The position numbers and the translations under genes were made by a program. This document shows positions 43,858-51,878 of a stretch of 64,000 nucleotides of DNA, piece by piece. Under the pieces are notes generated by a model. It was not told the origin of the DNA, searched no databases, and saw nothing but the letters and a program-made list of their open reading frames with translations. Numbering within the stretch: the first letter of the stretch is position 1; every line of letters begins with the position of its first letter. The DNA comes from JAFALK01 sp036500605 (GTDB lineage: Bacteria > Pseudomonadota > Gammaproteobacteria > Burkholderiales > Burkholderiaceae_C), in NCBI GenBank assembly GCA_036500605.1, contig DASYBU010000029.1, forward strand, positions 1 through 64,000, given 5' to 3'.

Positions 43858-45234
43858 TTAGGCGGCGAAGCGCTGTTCGAGGTAGGCCAGCAGGGTGCGC
43901 ACGGTCTGCGCCTCGCCGCCAACGGGTCGGCCGGCGCGGGCCACATCGTTCCAGGCGAACAAGTCGATGTGCAGCCAGTCCTGGTTCTCGGGCACGAAGT
44001 ACTCGAGGAACAGCGCGGCATTGATCGCGCCGCCGAGCGCATTGCGGCCGGTGTTGACGATGTCACCGATCGTGCTCTCGATGCCGCTCTTGTACGGCGC
44101 CCACAGCGGCATGTGCCACAGCGGATCGTCCATCTTGAGGCCCAGATCGACGACATCGCGTGCCGTGTCGAAATGCTTGCTGAACAAGGCGGGCAGTTGC
44201 GCGCCGAGGGCGATGCGGGCCGCGCCCGTCAGCGTCGCCATGTCGATCAGCAGCTCGGGCTTGGCCTCGCTCGCATAGGCCAGCGCATCGCACAGGATCA
44301 CGCGGCCTTCGGCATCGGTGTTGCCGATCTCGATGTGCAGGCCGGCGCGGGTCTTGAACACATCGCCGGGGCGGTAGGCATTGCCGGCGATCGAGTTCTC
44401 GACGGCCGGGATCAGCAGTTGCAGGCGCACCGGCAGCTTGAAGGCCATCACCAACGCAGCCAGGGCCAGCGCGTTGGCCGCGCCGCCCATGTCCTTCTTC
44501 ATCTGGCGCATGCCTTCGGCGCCCTTGATGTCGAGGCCGCCGGTGTCAAAGCAGACGCCCTTGCCGACAAGCGTGAGGCGCGGGTGCTTGTCGCTGCCCC
44601 AGTTCAGCTCGATCAGGCGCGGCTCGCGATGGCTGGCGCGGCCGACCGCATGGATGGCCGGGAAGTTCTTCTTGAGCAGCGCATCGCCCACCACTTCGCT
44701 GAACTTGGCGCCGTGCTGCTTGGCCACCAGGGCCACGGCCTTGGAGAGCTCCGCCGGGCCCATGTGCTCGGCCGGCGTGTTGACGAGATCGCGCGTGGCG
44801 GCCATCACCGCCGCCTGCGCCAGGCCGCGCTCGGCCAGCGAGGAAGACAGCAGCTGCAGCGTGGCTGGCGCACGGCCCGGCTTCTTGTAGAGATCGAACC
44901 GATAACCCCCAAGTTCCCAGGACAGTGCCGCGGCTTCCGGGTCCAGCGTGAGGCCGTCTTCGGCCAGGCAGTAGTGGCCTTCCGGCAAGGCCAGCGGCAG
45001 GGCAGACAGTGCGAATGGATGGTTAGCACCGGCCACGCCGGCGAAGACCTGGCCCAGCTTGCCCTCGGCGCCGGGCACCAGGGCGAAGCTGTCCGGTGCG
45101 CCCTGGAAGCCGACGGTCTCGAGCCAGTGGCGCGTCGGTGCCGGCAGGCGGGCCTTGAGCTGGGCGAACGTGGCCCGGTCAACGACGGTGATTGGAGTGG
45201 CAGAGGCGAGGGTCTTCTTGAGTTGTACGGTCAT
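43858..45234 (-). CDS. Leucyl aminopeptidase family protein (M17)
   Basis: 458 residues from ATG 45234 (AGGAG upstream). The catalytic C-terminal domain shows metal ligands in VGKGVCFDTGGLDIK (Lys, Asp) and the M17 hallmark GNTDAEGR. The N-terminal domain is shorter and different from PepA, as in the PepB-like subgroup. Removes N-terminal residues from peptides in the cytoplasm. Confidence 0.93.
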   Translation of the reverse strand: MTVQLKKTLASATPITVVDRATFAQLKARLPAPTRHWLETVGFQGAPDSFALVPGAEGKLGQVFAGVAGANHPFALSALPLALPEGHYCLAEDGLTLDPEAAALSWELGGYRFDLYKKPGRAPATLQLLSSSLAERGLAQAAVMAATRDLVNTPAEHMGPAELSKAVALVAKQHGAKFSEVVGDALLKKNFPAIHAVGRASHREPRLIELNWGSDKHPRLTLVGKGVCFDTGGLDIKGAEGMRQMKKDMGGAANALALAALVMAFKLPVRLQLLIPAVENSIAGNAYRPGDVFKTRAGLHIEIGNTDAEGRVILCDALAYASEAKPELLIDMATLTGAARIALGAQLPALFSKHFDTARDVVDLGLKMDDPLWHMPLWAPYKSGIESTIGDIVNTGRNALGGAINAALFLEYFVPENQDWLHIDLFAWNDVARAGRPVGGEAQTVRTLLAYLEQRFAA

Positions 45235-45382
45235 GGTCTCTCCTGACAAGGCGGCGATTGTCGGCCAAGCCGGCTGCAAAGTTTTGTTGCAATTGCCGTC
45301 AACCGCGGCGTCGCCGATCACGTTGACTCACCAATCGCAAAAGGGAATGAACCTGCAGCGAAATTGTTGAGAGGCCAACGCC

Positions 45383-45556
45383 ATGAAGATCCAGCACCGT
45401 ACCGAACAGCAACCGCGTCGTCAGCCCCCGATGGGCTGGAACGCACAAGCCGATGACAGCGACAAGGGCCGCAAGCACGAAGCCTTTGAAGGCAATGGCT
45501 ACGGCTGCGACCGCCGCAGTATGGCCCGCGCCCTTCGCCTCGATAGCAAGCGCTGA
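45383..45556 (+). CDS. Small basic protein, hypothetical
   Basis: 57 codons from ATG 45383 with GAGAGG about eight bases upstream, ending TGA 45554-45556. The product is hydrophilic (KIQHRTEQQPRRQPPMGWN start, RALRLDSKR end) with one Cys. A TTGACT hexamer upstream (about 45324) could be a -35. No family recognised. It may be an expressed small protein or chance; the three-hairpin region follows. Confidence 0.45.
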   Translation: MKIQHRTEQQPRRQPPMGWNAQADDSDKGRKHEAFEGNGYGCDRRSMARALRLDSKR

Positions 45557-45563
45557 CTTTGAG

Positions 45564-45678
45564 CCCCTCGCCCAGGGGTACCTGGGCGGTCCCCCGAGGG
45601 GACGTCGATCAACGCCGGCGTGGGCCGGCATTGACATCGACCTGAACCGGCCTTGGGAGCGGCCCGGCGCCCGGTTCA
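45564..45678. other. Three consecutive hairpins; candidate structured RNA or attenuator
   Basis: Hairpin 1: CCCCTCG...CGAGGGG (45564-45601) with an inner CCCAGG/CCTGGG. Hairpin 2: GTCGATCAACGCCGG against CCGGCATTGACATCGAC (45604-45641, small bulge). Hairpin 3: GAACCGG/CCGGTTC (45644-45677). They lie back to back between a small ORF and the convergent helicase gene. One may be a terminator, but no T-run follows on either strand. Confidence 0.5.
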
Positions 45679-45692
45679 AGTCAAATGCGAGT

Positions 45693-48029
45693 TCACGCGA
45701 GTGGCGCGAGAAGATTCTCCAGGTCGCTAACTGTGAACTTCAGCGCACTGCCGGAATCGCTCCCCAAGACCCCATCTGCCAGCGACTTCTTGCGCTCCTG
45801 CAGCTCCAGCATCCGCTCCTCGATGCTGCCCGCCACCACCAACTGATAGACAAAAACCGGCCGGTCCTGGCCGATCCGGTGAGCCCGTGCGCTCGCTTGG
45901 GCCTGCACGGCCGGGTTCCACCAGGGGTCGAAATGGATCACGGTGTCGGCCGCGGTCAGGTTCAGGCCGAGGCCGCCGGCCTTGAGACTGGCCAGCAGCA
46001 GCGGCACTTCTAACGCCTGAAACCGACTGACAACTTCGGCGCGCCGGGCGACGGGCGTGTCGCCCGTCAGCGTCAGGTGCGGCAGGTCGACGAGCTCGGC
46101 CCCGATCAGCGCCAGCATCTCGGTGAATTGCGAGAACACGATCACCCGGCGCCCTTCGGCGATCAGCTCGGGCAGCATCTCCAGCAGCAACGTCAATTTC
46201 GCTCGTTCGGCGTCCTGGCCGAAATCCTCGCCCTTCACGAGCCGCGGGTCGCAGCAGACCTGGCGCAGCTTGAGCAGGGCATCCAGCACCGTGATCAGCG
46301 AGCCCTGGAAATCGGCGCGGGCCAAGGCGCGGCGCACCTGCTTGTCCGCTGCGACGCGCACGCTCTCGTACAGCTCGCGCTGGGCGCCGAACAGCTCGAC
46401 GCGGCGCACCACCATGCTCATCGGCGGCAGCTCGGTCGCCACCTCATCTTTGCGGCGGCGCAGCACGAACGGCCGCACGCGCGCGGCGAGCAGCTCGGCG
46501 CGCAGGCTCTCGCCGCCTTCCTCGATCGGCTTGCGCCAGTGGCGCTGGAAGCTGCGCGCGTCGCCGAGGAAGCCCGGCATCAGGAAATCGAACTGCGCCC
46601 ACAGCTCGCCCAGATGGTTCTCGAGCGGCGTACCCGTCAGGCAAAGCCGATGCCGAGCCTCGATGCGCCGCACTGCCCTCGCCGCACGGCCGGCGGCGTT
46701 CTTGACGGTCTGCGCCTCGTCGAGGATCAGCAAATGCCACTTTTGACGCTTGTAGGCGTCGAGATCGCGCCACAAGAGCGGATAACTGGTCAGTACAAGA
46801 TCGGCGTTAGGGATTTCGGCGAAGCGCTCGGCGCGCGCCGGGCCCTGCAGGACCAGCACCTTGAGATCAGGCGCCACGCGTTGCGCTTCGATCGCCCAGT
46901 TGAACAGCAGCGAGCTCGGCAGCACGGCCAGCGCGGGGCGGTCGAGCCGGCCGGCGAGCTTTTCGGTCAGCACATGGGCCAGCGTCTGGGCCGTCTTGCC
47001 CAGGCCCATATCGTCGGCCAGGATGCCGGCCAAACCTTGCGCTCGCAGGTATTGCAGCCAAGCCAGGCCGGTCTCTTGATAAGGCCGCAGCGTCACGCCC
47101 AAGCCCTCGGGCGAGGCCACGGGCGGTGGCGCGCCGGCCGCCAGCAGGCGTTCGCCCAGCACGCGCAGATCCGCATCGCCAAAGAACTGCCAACCGGCGC
47201 GGCTGTCGATCTGCGCGATGCGGGCCGCGTCCCAATCCGACAGCTCGATCGGGCCTTCATGCGGCTTCACATCGGTCAGCAGATCGAGCATCGCGCCCAC
47301 GACCTGCTTGAGCGGCGCCGCACGCGCCTCGATGCGGCGGCCGCCCGGCGCGTGCAGCATGATCACCGCTTCATCCTCGATGGCCTCGATCTGTTCGGCG
47401 TACAGCCAGCGGCTGTCGCGGCGCAACAGATCGGCCACCAGCGGGGCCAGGTCGACGGTCTCACCCTCGATCTCCAGGCCCAGGCTGAGCAGCCAGGAAC
47501 CGCGCCGGCGAGGCGCGCTCAGGCGTTCGATCGTGCATTGCCAGCCTTCCGCGATGGCCGGGTAATGCGCGAAGCCCGGTGCGACCTCGACTCGCCAGCC
47601 GGCCTGCTTCAGCAGCGGCACCTTCTCGAGCCAGAACGCGCTGAAGAAGCCTTCCTGCGCCAGCGTCCAAGGCGCAGCCAAGGCTGGCGCTTCCTCCGGG
47701 CTGCGCCATTGCAGCAAGTCGGCCTCGAAGGCCACCAGGCCGCTGGCCCAGAGCGCGTCGCGGGCATCGGCCTCGGCGGCGAAGTCGCGTTGAAACTCTT
47801 CATCAAACTGCGGCCGACTCAACAGCGTGCGCGGCGCAGCCGCTTCTTGCAGGCCCCCGTCGGCGCGGCGGTAGGTCCAATCGACCTGCGCCACGGTGAC
47901 CGCATCCGCGCGCGGCCCGAGAGGCCCATGCGGAGCCAGCCCCAGGAGGCCATCGCCACGGCCCAGGGTGCGCAGACGCAGGCGGGGCTCGAAGGAAGAA
48001 GAGTTCTGCAAGGCTGGTGACGGGTTCAT
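45693..48029 (-). CDS. SNF2-family DEAD/DEAH-box helicase
   Basis: 778 residues. The N-terminal 300 residues are of unknown fold. The SNF2 ATPase (about 315-560) has Walker A DDMGLGKTAQT, motif II LILDEAQTVKN, LTGTPLENHLGELW; the helicase C-terminal domain (about 590-740) ends with SLKAGGLGLNLTAADTVI and ARAHRIGQDRPV. Bacterial SNF2 proteins of this kind are linked to transcription recycling or DNA transactions; no restriction or defence partner is adjacent. ATG 48029 is preferred to one 12 codons upstream. Confidence 0.93.
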   Translation of the reverse strand: MNPSPALQNSSSFEPRLRLRTLGRGDGLLGLAPHGPLGPRADAVTVAQVDWTYRRADGGLQEAAAPRTLLSRPQFDEEFQRDFAAEADARDALWASGLVAFEADLLQWRSPEEAPALAAPWTLAQEGFFSAFWLEKVPLLKQAGWRVEVAPGFAHYPAIAEGWQCTIERLSAPRRRGSWLLSLGLEIEGETVDLAPLVADLLRRDSRWLYAEQIEAIEDEAVIMLHAPGGRRIEARAAPLKQVVGAMLDLLTDVKPHEGPIELSDWDAARIAQIDSRAGWQFFGDADLRVLGERLLAAGAPPPVASPEGLGVTLRPYQETGLAWLQYLRAQGLAGILADDMGLGKTAQTLAHVLTEKLAGRLDRPALAVLPSSLLFNWAIEAQRVAPDLKVLVLQGPARAERFAEIPNADLVLTSYPLLWRDLDAYKRQKWHLLILDEAQTVKNAAGRAARAVRRIEARHRLCLTGTPLENHLGELWAQFDFLMPGFLGDARSFQRHWRKPIEEGGESLRAELLAARVRPFVLRRRKDEVATELPPMSMVVRRVELFGAQRELYESVRVAADKQVRRALARADFQGSLITVLDALLKLRQVCCDPRLVKGEDFGQDAERAKLTLLLEMLPELIAEGRRVIVFSQFTEMLALIGAELVDLPHLTLTGDTPVARRAEVVSRFQALEVPLLLASLKAGGLGLNLTAADTVIHFDPWWNPAVQAQASARAHRIGQDRPVFVYQLVVAGSIEERMLELQERKKSLADGVLGSDSGSALKFTVSDLENLLAPLA

Positions 48030-48117
48030 CTGTCGCCAATTGTCTGCGCCACCGACTTGAGGCATAGCAAAGGCAATCGCTTCGCCTCAGAATTTCCCTT
48101 GACCTAGGGGGAACAAC

Positions 48118-48612
48118 ATGCGCGGTGCGAGACGACTGATCGCTTTCGTGTCAGGCCTGCTGCTTTACAGCACGGCCATCGGCCTGGCGTATCTACTGAT
48201 TGATGCGTGGCTGCTGCGCGCGCTTCGCCCGCTGTTCGGCAGCTACAACAACACGCTGTTGGCGCTGTCGGGTGCCGTGGCGCTGCTGATCTTCGCGATC
48301 TCGGTAGGCTGGAGCTTCCTGACGGTGCGAGTCCCCGCCGGGAGCCGACGGCCCACGACGGCCTGGTGCCTGGCAGGCATTGGCGCGGCGAGCCTGGGCT
48401 GGGTTCTGGCCGGCGCTTTCGGGCTGGCCCTGCGCCCCTCCGAACGGGCCATGTCGCTGATCGATCTGCTGCTGATGCCCAGCACGCCGCCCTTGTGGGG
48501 GCCGCTCAATGGCCTGGCCGTGCTGGCCGGTGCCTTGCTGGCGGGCGTGATGGCGCGCCGGCTGGCACCGCCACCGCGCGTCTCGAAGCTGCGCCCCTCT
48601 GCTCGCCTATGA
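48118..48612 (+). CDS. Four-helix membrane protein, hypothetical
   Basis: 164 residues: basic N-terminus, helices about 8-30, 44-66, 82-104 and 128-150, then a basic Pro-rich tail (RRLAPPPRVSKLRPSARL). No family recognised. A large palindrome begins two bases after its stop and contains the next gene's start codon, so the two may be linked. Confidence 0.65.
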   Translation: MRGARRLIAFVSGLLLYSTAIGLAYLLIDAWLLRALRPLFGSYNNTLLALSGAVALLIFAISVGWSFLTVRVPAGSRRPTTAWCLAGIGAASLGWVLAGAFGLALRPSERAMSLIDLLLMPSTPPLWGPLNGLAVLAGALLAGVMARRLAPPPRVSKLRPSARL

Positions 48613-48614
48613 GC

Positions 48615-48677
48615 AACCGGCGATGAGGGCATGGCGGATGTGATCTGATCACGTCCGTCATGCCCTCATCGCCGGTT
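48615..48677 (+). repeat. 63-nt near-perfect palindrome over the DTW gene start
   Basis: Arms of 31 bases (48615-48645 and 48647-48677) differ only by two positions, both G-U pairs in plus-strand RNA. It begins AACCGGCGATGAGGGCATG and ends with its complement, then CTTTCTT. It may be a terminator for the upstream gene, but it contains ATG 48660-48662 of the next gene. Confidence 0.85.
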
Positions 48678-49244
48678 CTTTCTTCATCACGCCTGTGCCC
48701 GCGCTGCGAACGCGCGGCCTGCCTGTGCGCGCTGTTGCCGACCCCGCCCCTGGCCCATGACGTTGACGTCCTGATCCTGCAAGACCCTCTGGAGCGGCTG
48801 CAGGCCAAAGGCACGGCACCGCTGTTGCGTCTGGGCCTTCAGTCCTGCGAGGTTCGCACAGGCGAGCAATTCGAGCCCTCGGCGTTGCGCAGCGGTCGTC
48901 ATGATCTCCTGCTTTACCCGCCTGATCCTGGCGCGCCCGCGCAAACGCTCGATCCGCTGCCAGCGCCCGCGCATCTGCGCCTGATCGTGCTCGACGGCAC
49001 CTGGCGCAAGAGCCGCAAGCTGCTCTATCAAAACCCCTGGCTGGCGACGCTGCCACGGGTGGCGCTCGATGCCGCCGTGTCAGCGCGTTATGGTGCAGTG
49101 CGCAAGGCGCAGCGCAGCGGTCAGCTCTCGACGCTCGAGGCAACCTTGCTGGCTTTGGAGCGGCTCGAAGGCCCACGTTTTGCGTCGCTCTGGGAGAGCT
49201 TTGAAGCCTTTATTGCCTCCCATGCGCTGACACAAACGAAGTAA
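48660..49244 (+). CDS. DTW-domain protein (tRNA-uridine aminocarboxypropyltransferase family)
   Basis: 194 residues. A Cys cluster (CPRCERAACLC, about 13-23) precedes the DTW domain with LIVLDGTWRKSRKLL (about 114-128). Family members (TapT/YfiP) add the acp3 group from SAM to tRNA uridine 47. The ATG lies in the 3' arm of a 63-nt palindrome; no other good start is seen before the Cys cluster. It precedes gshA in the same direction. Confidence 0.85.
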   Translation: MPSSPVLSSSRLCPRCERAACLCALLPTPPLAHDVDVLILQDPLERLQAKGTAPLLRLGLQSCEVRTGEQFEPSALRSGRHDLLLYPPDPGAPAQTLDPLPAPAHLRLIVLDGTWRKSRKLLYQNPWLATLPRVALDAAVSARYGAVRKAQRSGQLSTLEATLLALERLEGPRFASLWESFEAFIASHALTQTK

Positions 49245-49304
49245 GCCCATGCCAGCAATGGTCGCCCGCTTCTGATACCGTCCGCCTCCGATCAAGGGGA
49301 CAAC

Positions 49305-50837
49305 ATGGGCACTCTGGCCAACGCACAACAACTGCTGGGCATCCGCCGCGGCATCGAAAAAGAAAGCCTGCGCGCACTGCCCGGCGGGAGCCTGGCACTC
49401 ACGCCGCATCCGGAGAAGCTCGGTGCCGCCTTGACGCACCCGCGCATCACGACCGACTTCAGCGAATCTCAGATCGAGTTGATCACCGGCGTGCACGCCA
49501 GCCCCGAAGATGCGGTGCGCGAACTCACCGAGATCCACCAGGCTGTCTATCATGTGCTCGCCAAGGAAGGCGACGAGCGGCTGTGGGTCAGCTCCATGCC
49601 TTGCGGCCTGCCGACCGACGAGACGATCCCGCTCGGCCGCTACGGCAACTCCAACATCGGCCGCACCAAGAGCATCTACCGCATGGGGCTGGGTCAGCGC
49701 TATGGCCGGCGCATGCAGACGATTTCGGGCATTCACTACAACTGGTCGCTGCCCGGCGTGACGAGCGCCGAGTACTTCGGCCTGATCCGCAATTTCCGCC
49801 GCCACAGCTTCCTGCTGCTGTATTTGTTCGGTGCTTCGCCGGCCTTGTGTTCGAGCTTTGTCGCGGGGCGCAGCCATGAGCTCTTGCCCTTGAGCCATCA
49901 GCCCGGCAATGGCAATGGCGTGCACAGCTTCCACATGCCGCATGGCACTTCGCTGCGCATGGGCCGGCTCGGCTACCAGAGCGACGCGCAATCGCTGCTG
50001 GCCGTCAGCTACAACAACCTGGACAGCTATGCCGCGTCGCTGCAAGGCGCGCTGACCATGCCCTATCTGCCTTACGAGGCGATCGGTGTGCGCAATCCGG
50101 GAGGGGACTACAACCAGCTTTCGACGAGCCTCCTGCAGATCGAGAACGAGTTCTACGGCACGATCCGCCCCAAGCGCGTGATCCGCTCGGGCGAGCGCCC
50201 GCTGCATGCGCTGCGCGAGCGTGGCGTCGAGTACGTGGAAGTGCGCTGCATGGATCTCGATCCCTTCGAGCCCGTCGGGATCAGCGAGCAGACGATGCGC
50301 TTCCTCGATGTCTTCCTGCTGCATTGCCTCTACACCGACAGCCCGCCCGACACGCCCGAGGAAATCGCGGCGCTGGCGCGCAACCAGCACCGCACCGCGG
50401 CGCGAGGTCGTGAGAAGGATTTGCGGCTTGAGGTGGGCTCCAAGACGCGCACGCTGACCGAATGGGGCGGTGAGTTGCTCGATCAATGCGAGCCCTATGC
50501 CGCCGCGCTCGACGCCGCGCATGGCGGCACCGCCTATCATGACGCGCTGCTGGATGCCAAGGCCACGCTGGCCGACCCTGAACGCTGCCCGTCGGCCCGC
50601 GTGCTGGCGGCGATGGCCGAAGGCTTCGGCAACTCGCATGTGCGCTTCATCCAGGCCCGCTCGGAAGCCACGCGCGAGCACATCATGTCGGAGCCTTTCG
50701 CGGCCGCCCTGGCCATGCAGCACAAGGACCAGGCCCGCGAATCGCTGAACGCGCAGGCGCAGATCGAGGCGGCTGACACGATGGACTTCGAGGAGTTCCG
50801 CCAGCGCTATATCGCGCCTGACGCCCTCAAGGTCTGA
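49305..50837 (+). CDS. gshA: Glutamate-cysteine ligase GshA
   Basis: 510 residues, the size of the gammaproteobacterial type. Motifs: GIEKESLR (about 15-22), TTDFSESQIELIT, SSMPCGLP, and GIHYNWSLP (about 142-150), plus VEVRCMDLDPFEPVG. First step of glutathione synthesis in the cytoplasm. AGGGG stands just upstream of the ATG. Confidence 0.95.
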   Translation: MGTLANAQQLLGIRRGIEKESLRALPGGSLALTPHPEKLGAALTHPRITTDFSESQIELITGVHASPEDAVRELTEIHQAVYHVLAKEGDERLWVSSMPCGLPTDETIPLGRYGNSNIGRTKSIYRMGLGQRYGRRMQTISGIHYNWSLPGVTSAEYFGLIRNFRRHSFLLLYLFGASPALCSSFVAGRSHELLPLSHQPGNGNGVHSFHMPHGTSLRMGRLGYQSDAQSLLAVSYNNLDSYAASLQGALTMPYLPYEAIGVRNPGGDYNQLSTSLLQIENEFYGTIRPKRVIRSGERPLHALRERGVEYVEVRCMDLDPFEPVGISEQTMRFLDVFLLHCLYTDSPPDTPEEIAALARNQHRTAARGREKDLRLEVGSKTRTLTEWGGELLDQCEPYAAALDAAHGGTAYHDALLDAKATLADPERCPSARVLAAMAEGFGNSHVRFIQARSEATREHIMSEPFAAALAMQHKDQARESLNAQAQIEAADTMDFEEFRQRYIAPDALKV

Positions 50838-50840
50838 CGC

Positions 50841-51293
50841 TCAGGGCTTCAGATAAGCAAAGTCTTCCCGCTGCTGCAAGCGCGCGACGCGCACCACGCC
50901 CGAGGGCGTGAACTGCGCGTCGAGCACGAACTGCGACTTGTCGAGCTTGCGGTTCTTCAGCGTGATCTCGCAGATCTCAAACACCACGCCGCGTGCCACC
51001 AGCGCCGAGATCAGCGAGGCGTAATCGATATTGGGGTTCTTTGGGTCCTTGGCGCCTTCCATCAGGAAGTCCACGCCTTCGGCATGGGCCACGGCGTAGA
51101 CCTTGGTGTCGGGCGCCACGTCGAGATGGTTGCGAATGTTGCGCAAGCCCTTGGTGGCCTGAGCCGCTGTGTTGTCGAAGTGGTAGACAACCTTGTCGCC
51201 ACCTGTCGCAGGCGCAGCTGTCGCGGCCGTGGCAAGTGCAGGCGCCGCAACGGCAGCGGCAATCAGGGCAGTACGGCGGGACGTGGTATTCAT
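50841..51293 (-). CDS. Exported DsrE-like protein with twin-arginine signal
   Basis: 150 residues. Tat-type signal TSRRTALIAAAVAAPALATA (about 4-23), then a DsrE/DsrF-like fold: KVVYHFDNTAAQATKGLRNI, TKVYAVAHAEGVDFLMEGA, and FEICEITLKNRKLD with one Cys. ATG 51293. Such periplasmic DsrE-like proteins are widespread but poorly understood. The DUF2939 gene ends 47 bases upstream on the same strand. Confidence 0.85.
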   Translation of the reverse strand: MNTTSRRTALIAAAVAAPALATAATAAPATGGDKVVYHFDNTAAQATKGLRNIRNHLDVAPDTKVYAVAHAEGVDFLMEGAKDPKNPNIDYASLISALVARGVVFEICEITLKNRKLDKSQFVLDAQFTPSGVVRVARLQQREDFAYLKP

Positions 51294-51340
51294 ATCGGAC
51301 ACTCCATCAAAACTTGGGGGCAAACACTCAGGGCAGACGC

Positions 51341-51865
51341 TCAAGGCAGACGCAACTCTGCCAGTTTCCAGTTGAACAGGCCTTCGCGATAGAACACGAA
51401 ATCGACGGGGTCTTCCTTCTCGCCGTCTTCACCGGCCGGGCGGATGCTGTAGACGAAGCGATTCACGCTCTCGTAATGGGCATGCATGCGCAGCGGCTTT
51501 TCGGGGCCGTTGCCGGACCAGACCTTGCCGACCTTCGTGGAAGGCCGTTGGCCGCGCAGCAGCGTGGCCACCGTCTCGGGCGTGATGAAGGCATCGACCA
51601 TCGGACCGAGCAGGGCGCCCGCCACGGCGGCGCCAAGCGCGCGCGCCTTGGAGCCGGTGCGGCCGTCGTCGCTGAGGGTCAGGCGTTCGAGCACGCCCAG
51701 GCGCACGTTCTCGCGCAGCTGCGGGAAGTCGATCAGGTTGTTCAGCTGCTCCAGATCGTTGGCGCGCGCAGCCTTGCGGATCTCATGCAAGGCCAGCCAG
51801 GGCGTGCCGTAGAAGCCGCCGAGCAGGATTGCGAGCACCGTACCGATCAGGATCTTGCGCAGCAT
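51341..51865 (-). CDS. DUF2939-family protein
   Basis: 174 residues: N-terminal helix (about 5-22, ILIGTVLAILLGGFYGTPWLAL) anchors a periplasmic domain with HEIRKAARANDLEQLNNLIDFP (in parts HEIRKAARAND / LEQLNNLIDF), the DUF2939 hallmark, and GLFNWKLAELRLP at the end. Function unknown. It starts 13 bases after the trpS stop and is probably in its operon. Confidence 0.82.
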   Translation of the reverse strand: MLRKILIGTVLAILLGGFYGTPWLALHEIRKAARANDLEQLNNLIDFPQLRENVRLGVLERLTLSDDGRTGSKARALGAAVAGALLGPMVDAFITPETVATLLRGQRPSTKVGKVWSGNGPEKPLRMHAHYESVNRFVYSIRPAGEDGEKEDPVDFVFYREGLFNWKLAELRLP

Positions 51866-51878
51866 GATGTCCTTTTCT

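Noticed and set aside
45299..45679. 126-codon minus-strand frame over the small ORF and hairpins
   Set aside because: No ribosome-binding site and it runs through the hairpin arms; coding is more plausible on the plus strand, and weak even there.
46077..48020. 647-codon plus-strand open frame opposite the SNF2 gene
   Set aside because: Shadow of the helicase gene; no recognisable domain.
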